From positions 1-48,326 of the forward strand of contig JACGCK010000293.1 of assembly GCA_014925825.1 (NCBI GenBank): a stretch of 48,326 nucleotides of DNA, read 5' to 3'. This stretch comes from Pholiota molesta. Lineage: Eukaryota; Basidiomycota; Agaricomycetes; Agaricales; Strophariaceae. Shown here piece by piece: positions 11,001 to 19,366 of the stretch; within the stretch, counting starts at the first letter, position 1, and each line of letters opens with the position of its first letter. Under the pieces are notes generated by a model. The model saw only the letters and a program-made list of their open reading frames with translations, was not told the DNA's origin and made no database searches. The translations under genes were made by a program, and so were the position numbers.

Positions 11001-12578
11001 AGGCCGAGGCGTTGGAGCCTCGTAACCTCAGGGAAGCGAAGTCGAGGCCCGACTGGCCACTGTGGGAGAAGGCGATCGAGGAGGAGTTGAAGACGTTGAG
11101 GGATTCGGAGACGTGGATGCTGGTGACGCCTCCCGAAGGTGCCAACGTTATCGGATCGAAGTGGGTCTTTCGAGCGAAGAAGGACGCGGCGGGGAACGTC
11201 GTGCGGTACAAGGCGCGGTTGGTTGCTCAGGGCTTTTCGCAGGTACCGGGGGTCGACTATTTCGACACGTTCGCGCCGGTTGCACGCCTCTCGTCGATTC
11301 GTGCTGTCCTTGCTCTAGCAGCTGCACACGACATGGAGATCCATCAGATCGACATCAAAGGAGCATATCTGAATGGAAGACTCAACGACGACGAAATCAT
11401 CTACATGCGACAGCCCCAGGATACGAATCCGGCCGCGAACTCGTCTGTCGACTCCTCAGAACCCTCTATGGACTGAAACAGTCCGGACGTCGTTGGTACC
11501 AGCGCTTGGTGGAGATTCTTGTCGAAATCTTGGGCTTCAAGCGTTGCGAGGTCGACCAGGCAGTGTTCTACAAGCGCAGCGCGGACGGAAAGGACTTGAC
11601 GGTGGTGTTGGTTCATGTCGACGACTGCACCATTGTGTCGACGGCGTTGTCACTGATCAACGAACTGAAGGCGGGAATTTCGGATCACGTGGAAATCACT
11701 GATCTCGGCGAAATCCACTGGCTCCTTGGCATCGAAATCCGCCGTGTTCGTGAACAACGCAGTATCCTCCTGTCCCAACGCTCCTACATCGAATCCATTA
11801 TCCGTCGATATGGATTTGAAGACCTCAAGTCCGTCTCCATCCCCATGGATCCAAACGCGCGCCTCTCATCTGCTCAATCTCCGACGACGACGGCCGAATT
11901 CGCGCGCATGCGAGACGTCCATACCATGAAGCCGTCGGTTCTCTGATGTACGCGGCGCTCGGTACGCGCCCCGACATCGCCTACGCTGTCCAACACGTCT
12001 CGCGATTCACGTCGAAGCCCGGAATCGACCACTGGGAGGCCGTCAAACGAATCTTTCGTTACTTGAAGGGCACGAAGGAGCTGTGGTTGACGTACGGAGG
12101 GGCTGGGAAGGAATTGGTTGGGTATGCAGATGCAGACGGAAGCATGGCTGAGGATCGTCACGCGATTACGGGGTACGCTTTCATCTTGAACGGCGGTGCC
12201 GTTTCCTGGAGTGCTAAACGGCAGGAGATTGTGTCTCTCTCCACCACGGAATCCGAATACGTCGCGGCCACTCATGCCGCGAAGGAAGCCTTATGGCTTC
12301 GTTCTCTCATTTCCGAAATCTTCGACACCACTCTCGACACCACTACTCTGTTCTCCGACAATCAATCTGCGATCGCGCTCACGAAGGACCATCAGTATCA
12401 TGCTCGCACTAAACACATCGACATCCGCTATCATTTCATTCGTTGGATCGTCGAAAACGGCACCATCCGCCTCGTCTACTGCCCCACCGAAGACATGATC
12501 GCCGACGCACTTACAAAGGCTCTCCCCTCGCCCAAGGTCAAGCACTTCGCTGCTGAATTGGGTCTCGCGACGGTTTGA
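8006..12578 (+). CDS. Ty1/copia Gag-Pol polyprotein, broken by two frameshifts
   Basis: The first frame (8006-11476) holds Gag with a zinc knuckle (CWNCGEKGHFKDKC, residues 263-276), an aspartic protease site (DSGTT, Asp430), a pre-integrase HHCC region (FHRRMGH ... CESC) and an integrase core with Asp630, Asp693 and Glu729. The last pair is spaced by 35 residues, as in DDE integrases. The RT then starts (VRYKARLVAQG; motif A QIDIKGAYLNG). At about 11414-11417, in a run of C, the frame shifts. RT continues in another frame with its motif C as HVDD (11614-11625) and shifts again at about 11919-11921. RNase H (YADADGS, TTESEYVA) and the end follow in 11946-12578. Each break looks like one missing C. 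Either this copy is freshly dead or the assembly under-called two short C runs. As written, RT is cut off and the copy cannot move on its own. Confidence 0.9.
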
Positions 12579-12585
12579 GGGGGAG
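12576..12585 (+). promoter_or_regulatory. Polypurine tract of the copia element
   Basis: TGAGGGGGAG lies directly before the right LTR and overlaps the Gag-Pol stop codon. This is where plus-strand DNA synthesis is primed in LTR retrotransposons. Confidence 0.85.
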
Positions 12586-12934
12586 TGTTGGAATCACGCA
12601 CGAACGTGCAAACGCGCCGCGAGCATCGCCTCGCCGGCACCACTTTCTGTTTATCTCAATTTCAAATACTTTACTTTACCTATGACCTCTTGCGCAATCA
12701 TTGCGTTATTCTTTCGTCTTCATTGCATGATTGCGAACGCCCTTCGCAATCATATATACCTTGTTACCTACGTTCGAGCACCTCAGTCGTTTTGCCCCCA
12801 AAACACTGAGGTGAGCTAGTTTACTTTACATTCTTACTTATGCTTTAGCTTACGACGTACCATAGTGAATCTCTTATAGGTACCTATCTAATGTTAGTCG
12901 TTTTGCCCCCAAAACACTGAGTGAATCTCTTATA
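12586..12934 (+). repeat. Right LTR of copia element
   Basis: 349 bp, offset 5,006 from the left LTR and without any difference that I could find. It is followed by the right copy of the GGCTT target duplication at 12935-12939. Confidence 0.95.
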
Positions 12935-12939
12935 GGCTT

Positions 12940-13420
12940 CACGAGGTTCCTCCGGCCCAAAGGCGCTTTGCAAGATCTGGGTATTTTTGTGGATGCATCC
13001 ACTTCCTGGGGCATCGGCATCATCATTGGGAATGAGTGGGCTGCTTTCCACCTGTCCAGCTCCTGGAAGATAGCAGGCCGCGACATCTGCTGGCTCGAGA
13101 CAGTCGCTATCGAGCTACTCGCGTATTTTCTGGAGGCCAAGGGCATTCGCGACACCCATCTACTCATCCATTCCGACAATACCGGTACCATTGGCGCCCT
13201 CGGGAAAGGGCGCAGCGGTAATTCACATATCAATCTTTCTGTGCGCCGCACGCACCTCGTCCTTGCTGACCTCGCTATCACACCAAAAACCGAATACATT
13301 GAATCGGCCGCTAATCCTGCTGACCCCATCTCGCGCGGAGAATCGGGGCTCGCGGGAACGCAAATATTTCCCACCTTCAAGCTCCCAGACGAGCTTCACG
13401 ATTGTTTTCGTAATGTCTAG
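12940..13420 (+). CDS. Ngaro RNase H (second part of pol, after the copia insertion)
   Basis: The Ngaro pol frame resumes here, in phase with 7579 once the copia element and one GGCTT copy are left out. It encodes an RNase H-like fold: an Asp in FVDASTSWGIG, a Glu in WLETVAIELLAY, an Asp in LLIHSDNTGTIGAL, and a closing PADPISRG typical of YR and retroviral-type RNase H domains in fungi. The stop TAG at 13418-13420 overlaps the start of the recombinase frame (ATGTCTAG), so the two frames share 8 nt. No DNA methylase domain follows, which separates this element from DIRS and PAT. Without the RT in the same transcript, this half has no independent start signal. Confidence 0.85.
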
Positions 13421-15065
13421 TTTTACGCTTGCTTTCACGCCGGCGACACGTGTCGTCGAGAGTACGGTTGGTAAGGTGGAAGCCGCATCCACCTCTCCGC
13501 GCCCCAATCGTCCTCCAAATCCTTTTTCCTCCTTCCGCCCTCGGGAACACCATCACACAAACTCCCCGCACCCGCTCTCAGAACGTCCTCATAATTCTTT
13601 CCACCCATACCGTCCTTATCGCGCCAAAAATATCTCATTACCTCCCGCCCTGATACAAAGTCCAACCTCCATCAACCACTCACTGCCTCGGGAACCCTTA
13701 CCCTTTGTGCACCCTGCACCATCGTCAATCCCAACCTCATCTGCCCCTGGCAGCTCCTCCCTTCCAAACACATCCCTTTTAGTCGTGCCCTCCTCCTCAC
13801 GGCTCATCCATCCTCGCAAGCCTCAACGTGGCCGGAGCATTAATCCAAACCCCCTCCGACCTCATGTCGCTGCCGCAGACCGCATCTTCTCATGGGATAC
13901 ACCGTTCGCCGCTCGTCATCGTGAACAACTCGCCTCCGATCTACCTCCTCCCCTTGTTGACAAAGCATGGTCAGCTATTCGCGGCGCCCTCGCTCCAAAC
14001 ACCAAAAACACATATGGAGCAGGTCCTCTGCGCTTCACCCAGTTCTGCGACACATGGCTCATCCCGGAGGAGGATCGGATGCCTGCGTCATATGCGCTCC
14101 TCTGCGCGTTCATCGGGGATAACAAAGGAAAGCAGACAGGCAATACCATCCGATCCTGGCTCTCAGGAATTCGCAGCTGGCACGTTGTCAACCACGCGCC
14201 TTGGTATGGCGATGATGAATGGGTGCATCTAGCCCGGATCTCGGCTAACAAGGAGGGCGCTGTTCACAAGCGCCCTATTCGTGCGCCCGTCTCGATTGAG
14301 CACCTCTCGGCCCTCCGTTGCGCTCTCCTTCTCTCGGATCCCCTTCACGCGGCCATCTGGGCTGTCGCATTGGTCACTTTCTTTGGTTGCCGGCGGCTGG
14401 GAGAGACAACCGTCACCACGAGCGCTGCATTTGACGAGAGGTACCATGTGCTACGCTCTGTCATGTATGTTTCTTGATTTCTATCCATCTCTCTATTTTA
14501 ACATCGCCTTAGTGTCTCCTTTCGCCAGCTACGTGATGGCTCCCGCTCTGCGAGCTTCCGCATACCTTGGACAAAAACCACCAAGGAGCTTGGCGCCTCC
14601 GTCATCCTCACAGCACGAAAGGACCCACTATGCCCAGTCGCAGCATTACGCAACCACCTCGATATCAACAGACATGCTTCCCCAACATCTGCCCTCTTCG
14701 CATATGTAACGCCTTCCAGAGAAACCCAGAACCTCTTGAAACACGTTTTTCTAAAATTCGTGACGGGCGTGTGGAAATCAGCATCGCTTGCGCATGTCCT
14801 TGGCCATAGCTTCCGTATAGGCGGTGCTGTGGAACTCCTCCTTGCGGGTGTCCCTCCGGAGGTGGTAGCGGCAACAGGTGGTTGGACATCGCTGGCTTTT
14901 CTTCTTTACTGGCGACGCATGGACGAGATCCTGCCCATGAGCACCTCAAAAGCATATAACAAGACTCATTTCGATGAACTGGCCTCCATTTTCGAACGCT
15001 TTCGTGTTAGTCATAATATTCCTTCTGCTTTAATCACCGCCTCGGACGGCTCTCTATCTTTATAA
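13413..15065 (+). CDS. Ngaro tyrosine recombinase
   Basis: Exons 13413-14464 and 14513-15065 give a 534-residue protein. The first 200 or so residues are Pro/Ser/Arg-rich and probably disordered. The catalytic half follows (SAM-like core-binding region near TKNTYGAGPLRFTQFC). The tyrosine-recombinase residues are visible: an Arg in FFGCRRLGE (about 14391-14396), His-x-x-Arg in LGHSFRIGGA (14805-14816), and the nucleophile Tyr in FLLYWRR (14907-14909), with a Trp in GGWTS in the usual second His/Trp place. The ATG at 13413 overlaps the pol stop. This enzyme integrates a circular DNA intermediate without target duplication. The frame is intact after one 48-nt intron is removed, so this copy could still supply recombinase in trans. 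Confidence 0.9.
14465..14512 (+). other. Intron in the Ngaro recombinase gene
   Basis: GTATGT ... TTAACATCGCCTTAG, 48 nt, host-like in length. Reading through gives an early TGA. Removing it joins HVLRSV to the conserved continuation FRQLRDG in frame. Confidence 0.85.
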
Positions 15066-15277
15066 CTTGCTCATCACTTTCATCGTATCATTGCCCCTCA
15101 CTGCATAACTGTACTGGCACTCTCTCTACCGTTTATATTCATCAAATGTTATTGTACCTTATTAGAATAAAAAAATTGCACATGTTATGGAAATACCAGA
15201 GTGACACTCAGTTTGGGTAGCCAGCTTGACTCACCTGTGCCTCACCAACCTGCCAGTTATGAGCTTACACTCTGGTT

Positions 15278-15650
15278 GGTTCAGCTAGTTGGTTTTCGGC
15301 ACAGTTTCTGCCAAAATCGGGCTACCCAGACGCTCAGGACTTGCTTCGGCTCCTCAAATCTTCAGTGTTATTCTGAACGCCTTCGGATCACATGGCAAGG
15401 GCCCGGTGCCCCGCCGTCCTCGCGTGACTGGGCCCAGACTTCAGGCCCATCCCGCAACCGGCCGCAGATCCGAATTCGAGGAGCCCGGGCAAGCCCTAGG
15501 CACAACACAAGCAACTTGTTCACCCAAGTTTCTTGTCACCAAATATTGACTACTTTTCAGTATTCAATATTTCCCCTCTCACGAATATTTGAATAGTGGA
15601 TATTCAAATATTCTTCTCACTGTCTTCTAACAAACGCCATAGTTAATTCA
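15278..15650 (+). repeat. Ngaro terminal repeat B1
   Basis: 373 bp, repeated without change at 15888-16260 (offset 610). Its end (GTTAATTCA) is fused directly to the start of A2 (TTCCGCG). This is the sequence expected at the junction of the circular DNA intermediate. It includes a 13-bp hairpin with a 5-nt loop at 15583-15613. A possible poly(A) signal AATAAA lies upstream at 15166-15171. Confidence 0.9.
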
Positions 15651-15861
15651 TTCCGCGATGAGCAATGTCAAAGTATGCAGACTGCTCATATAAGGATAAA
15701 TTAACGTCAAGGCGTCAGAAGAAGATCCCATAGGGCTTTGTACGTTACACGTACAAACACGACGACAAAGCGAGTCTCCGAAGATTGACTGCTCTTGTCG
15801 CGCAGAATCTTCTTCTGACGCGGAAAATAGAGTCCCCTCATTTTCCATCGCTTTTTTTCGA
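15651..15861 (+). repeat. Ngaro terminal repeat A2
   Basis: Exact copy of A1 (3891-4101), placed between B1 and B2 as in Ngaro and PAT elements. A 26-bp C-rich spacer (15862-15887) that is not repeated elsewhere in the element separates it from B2. Confidence 0.9.
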
Positions 15862-15887
15862 CCCACCCACCATCCCCTACAGTGTCC

Positions 15888-16260
15888 GGTTCAGCTAGTT
15901 GGTTTTCGGCACAGTTTCTGCCAAAATCGGGCTACCCAGACGCTCAGGACTTGCTTCGGCTCCTCAAATCTTCAGTGTTATTCTGAACGCCTTCGGATCA
16001 CATGGCAAGGGCCCGGTGCCCCGCCGTCCTCGCGTGACTGGGCCCAGACTTCAGGCCCATCCCGCAACCGGCCGCAGATCCGAATTCGAGGAGCCCGGGC
16101 AAGCCCTAGGCACAACACAAGCAACTTGTTCACCCAAGTTTCTTGTCACCAAATATTGACTACTTTTCAGTATTCAATATTTCCCCTCTCACGAATATTT
16201 GAATAGTGGATATTCAAATATTCTTCTCACTGTCTTCTAACAAACGCCATAGTTAATTCA
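15888..16260 (+). repeat. Ngaro terminal repeat B2 (right end of the element)
   Basis: Exact copy of B1. Near its end is a hairpin with 13-bp arms at 16193-16205 and 16211-16223. Host sequence starts at 16261 inside the deacylase exon. Confidence 0.9.
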
Positions 16261-17139
16261 TAGGTCCCTATGATCAAGTTGTGAAGGGGTGCAATGCGCA
16301 GCGTAACACCTGACTGATGTACCTCATTGGTTAAGCTCACGCTCATCATAGCGCCAAATTTACCATCTGCATGCGGGTTTGTAAGAAAAATAAAATAGAA
16401 AAGTGCGTTAAGCAATACATCCTACCTTGTATCTTGTTGGGTTTGTAGCCTGCTTTGAGGGTTTCTAGAAACGTAGCGTACAGATTCCGAGAGGGTTCTG
16501 TAGCCTGGAAATTCAGGTTAAGACATAGCCCACCGAGGAAGCCGAATTGATTGCGACTGACCATGGCTCGATGGAAATCAGGCTTGTTTCCTTTAGAGGT
16601 GTTGGCGAGCAAGGTAAATTGGGAGACGCAGAGTATATCTCCATCGACATCTTTCACACTGGCTTTCCACATGTTCTCTTCATTGGCCGGATCGGAGAAG
16701 ACTCGGAGAGAAAGTCTGCGAAGCGAGTGATAATGTGAGTGTTTGTGGCTCGCGAACGTGAATGTTTGAACAAAAGGGGGAGGGTATTTTTGGGAAATAT
16801 GGACAGGAAAATAGTCGGCGTAACAGGTGTGAAAAAACCGCAACGCTAATTGAGTTAATACGCACATTTTTTTGGACAATACTGCCACATCGGCGTCAGT
16901 ATCGTCTATTCTAGAGGGTTGGGAGTTGAGATGAACGAGAGTCTACGAGGTTGATTCGTATCTCTGACCTGATCCTATGCCCACCAGGACCATGAGACCA
17001 TTGGATATCTTGGAAATAACTTGTTTGTCGACTAGCAAAGAGAAGTGAAACCTGAATATTGAATCTCGAATCATCCAGGTTTGGACCTGTCCATACCAGT
17101 AACAGAAGCAGAAGAGACACGTTGGATGACGGCCCGCAT
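16261..17139 (-). pseudogene. DTD1: D-aminoacyl-tRNA deacylase, exons 1-6 and first 7 nt of exon 7 (gene split by transposon)
   Basis: This enzyme removes D-amino acids wrongly loaded on tRNA and acts as a cytosolic homodimer. Minus-strand exons are 17139-17097, 17031-16969, 16905-16866, 16715-16562, 16504-16426, 16366-16323 and 16267-16261. The introns are 55-65 nt except intron 3 (150 nt). All have GT-AG ends and fit in phase. Family signatures in order are MRAVIQRVSSASV at the start, the active-site motif SQFTLL (about residues 80-85), [19 protein letters not shown], and the NEGP of the second active-site motif at residues 140-143. The Ngaro element enters codon 144. As written, translation would add two codons and stop at a TAA inside B2, losing the last 44 residues. 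With the far exon the gene encodes 187 residues. It is divergent from the cyclophilin gene. Confidence 0.88.
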
Positions 17140-17436
17140 GGTACTTGTAAAAATGAGTTCTCAGATGCGCTGATAACCACCAAGGAAGAGATCTAGCAGC
17201 GAAAAAGGAGAATTGCCTCACTATCGCGTTAACTGAACAGAGGAGAGGAAAACAGCCAGCTTCGTCCCAATCCAGCGAAATGTAATCCGCGAATTCACGT
17301 GATAAGTGCGTGGCTGATGGCAGATCGTGATTTTATTGGTCAGTCCGAAACCACTTGCGGTTCGACCAGGAAAGTGCGTTCATCATCTCGTTTTCATCGA
17401 TGTTTCTTATTCATGTCCTAAAGACCCGCAATTTCG
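17140..17436. promoter_or_regulatory. Shared divergent promoter of deacylase and cyclophilin genes
   Basis: Only 297 bp separate the two start codons. The region contains a palindromic E-box CACGTG at 17296-17301, in the setting GAATTCACGTGATAAG, and an ATTGG (reverse CCAAT) near 17336. bHLH factors bind the first and Hap-type complexes the second in fungi. Use of these sites here is an inference. Confidence 0.45.
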
Positions 17437-18211
17437 ATGGATTCAGTAGTATTGGAAACAAGTTTGGGTGACATCCAGCTAGAATTATACTGGAATCATG
17501 CCCCCAAAGTGCGTACTCTCTATTTGCGCCGTTTCCTTGGGATTCGAATGATAGGAATATTTCGCAGACATGCAGGAACTTCGCAGAGCTCGCGAAGCGA
17601 GGATACTATAATGGCGTTGTATTCCATCGAATTATATCGGTCAGTACAAGCCGCCAATCTCACCACCGCACATATGTAAACTGCGTCATATTACCTTTAG
17701 GATTTCATGATCCAAGGTGGAGACCCGACGGGAACAGGCAGAGGAGGAACTAGTATCTATGGCCAGAAGTTGTACGCCCGCATCCTCTTCTCTATCATTA
17801 GAAAGCTTGATTGATTTGGACTCTTTCTTCTTCCCGTCAGTGAAGATGAGCTGCATCACGAGTTGCGATTCACAGGAGCAGGTATACTTGCTATGGCAAA
17901 CTCAGGTCCAAATACCAACGGTTAGCACCTAAACCATGCGTATTCATTAAAACTGCGACTCTAACGTGTGGTCCAGGATCTCAATTCTTTATTACTCTGG
18001 GTCCCACTCCCTACCTGGATAACAAACACACGATATTTGGACGCGTCAGCTCTGGCATGCGAGTCGTCCAGCGTTTGGGCTCTGTTGCAGTCGACCCACA
18101 GGACCGGTACGTTTATTCACAGCCCATATCCTAACATCGACGCGACTAGCTCTAATCTTCCACCGCAGCCCACGCGAAGACGTCAAAATACACAAAGCCC
18201 GAGTTGTCTGA
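17437..18211 (+). CDS. CYP1: Peptidyl-prolyl cis-trans isomerase, PPIL1/Cyp1 type
   Basis: Six exons (17437-17508, 17568-17639, 17701-17771, 17841-17920, 17977-18106, 18169-18211) encode 155 residues. All five introns are 56-69 nt with GT-AG ends and consistent phase. The protein is a single cyclophilin domain: [13 protein letters not shown] at the N terminus, the active-site stretch VVFHRII ... [15 protein letters not shown], then [20 protein letters not shown] and HTIFGRV. The length, the short N terminus and the [11 protein letters not shown] motif point to PPIL1 (fission yeast cyp1), a cyclophilin of the activated spliceosome that isomerises prolines. The Trp that contacts cyclosporin A in CypA is a Tyr here (PTPYLDNKH), so drug binding may be weak. 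The donor at 17772 (GTACGC) was preferred over an earlier GT because it restores the conserved KFEDE. Confidence 0.93.
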
Positions 18212-19366
18212 ATTATAGAAGGGCCCACACCATTGGGCAGCCGTTTGTGAGGACTATCTTCCTGGTGGGCAGCAGTCCGTGACGCCGTGAGGACCATCTT
18301 TCGGATGCGGGTGCTCCTCGCATTGTCACTTGACTGCTCTTTCTACGCCTGAGCGCATCCGTCACCACCAAATGTCGCTGTGATAACAAAATTATTTTTG
18401 CAATTGAATGCGGGGCGTAAATTTGAACTCCCTGCACTTCTTGGCGTATAGTTCCCGACATAGGTCCCGTCCTGGAATACGAAGTCGCTCCGCCATGCGG
18501 CTCCGACGCTAGTCTCTGCCAACCATCTGTCAACGCTCCTTCTCGCAACGTAAGTATGTAAGGTTGTTGGTCGGTCTTCAGAGCTCAAAACCGACACTAC
18601 GAAGTTTATTCTCGGGTTGTTCCGATTACCTTTCGTCAGGTGTCCCAAGTAACCCATAATTTCTCAAGCCTCAGGTTCTAGTTGGTTGTGCACATCGCGT
18701 TGTGGGATCAAAGTTGCCCAATCTGATCAGCAACCTTAAGGGAAAGTATCACAACATGTTCCAAATTTATGTTTAAAGGCCCCTTCTTTAGTTTGGAAGG
18801 GAATTTTTGGATACTAGGATTTTCGCGTCGGAAGCGCGGGGATTTTGCGTTGGCCGTGCAATGAGATGCAATGCAGCCAATTCGTCAATCTAGCTTTAAA
18901 TGCATGTCATTGAATCGCACATTGAATCGCAAGGAATCTCTATGTCGTTGTGTGCGTGGTTACCGGTCGAGATTAAAATATATTTACCATTGGACAGCAC
19001 TATTCGGAGGACTCAGGAGTATCTCATTCCATCCATTGCAAGTCTATGGAGTACAAATGTGTCCGGTGCGTTTAGTAGTAATACTATGGGAATTCCGACT
19101 CTTTAATTAATGCGCGTTGAACTGTCCGAGCGCTCGCGTGAGGCCGAATAATACCCAGTAAGAAAAATCGTTATCTGTGATGCATACGAAAACAGTTACA
19201 CTTGGGAGATAAAGTAACAGAGAGAGCGAGACAGCGGAGAGTGAGGGTATTACGCTTAATAGCGGGTTACAGAGTGCAATGAGGCGTCCGAAACACCAAA
19301 GAAATAGCGACGATAGGCTGAGACCAATACGGAAGAAATTGTCCGATGCAGAAAGTCATGGAATGT
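18212..19366. other. Convergent 3' intergenic region
   Basis: About 1.15 kb between the 3' ends of the cyclophilin and Cdc4-like genes. There are short open frames near 18213-18657 on the minus strand but no recognisable domain. The stretch presumably holds both 3' untranslated regions. Confidence 0.5.

Larger units (their letters stand above)
7580..12934 (+). mobile_element. Complete Ty1/copia LTR retrotransposon (inner element)
   Basis: A 5,355-bp element with two 349-bp LTRs that I find identical base for base, a primer-binding site, a Gag-Pol frame in the copia order (Gag, protease, integrase, RT, RNase H), a polypurine tract and a 5-bp GGCTT target duplication. It lies in the same orientation as the Ngaro element and interrupts it between RT and RNase H. 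Identical LTRs mean a very recent insertion, later than that of Ngaro. The Gag-Pol frame nevertheless has two single-base breaks. Confidence 0.97.
3891..16260 (+). mobile_element. Ngaro-like tyrosine-recombinase retrotransposon (outer element of a nest)
   Basis: The order is terminal repeat A1, Gag, RT-RNase H, tyrosine recombinase, B1, A2, B2. Split direct repeats of this form, with a tyrosine recombinase instead of a DDE integrase and no methyltransferase domain after RNase H, are the hallmarks of the Ngaro group of YR retrotransposons, known from zebrafish and basidiomycetes. A1 equals A2 over 211 bp and B1 equals B2 over 373 bp with no difference seen, which points to a young insertion. 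Without the 5,360 bp that the inner copia insertion added (element plus TSD copy), the element is about 7.0 kb. There is no target-site duplication: the flanking bases rejoin a host exon exactly. It carries two introns, an inverted-repeat element in its leader and a complete Ty1/copia insertion. It lies antisense to the host gene it breaks. Confidence 0.9.

Noticed and set aside
15289..16159. Two identical 86-codon frames (15289-15549 and 15899-16159)
   Set aside because: They are the B1 and B2 repeats of the retrotransposon, not duplicated genes.
17345..17380. GGTTCGA resembling a tRNA T-arm
   Set aside because: No acceptor, D or anticodon arms can be drawn around it.
17762..17840. Alternative cyclophilin donor GTTGTA two bases upstream
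   Set aside because: It yields an atypical sequence in place of the conserved KFEDE; the GTACGC donor at 17772 restores the family sequence in phase.
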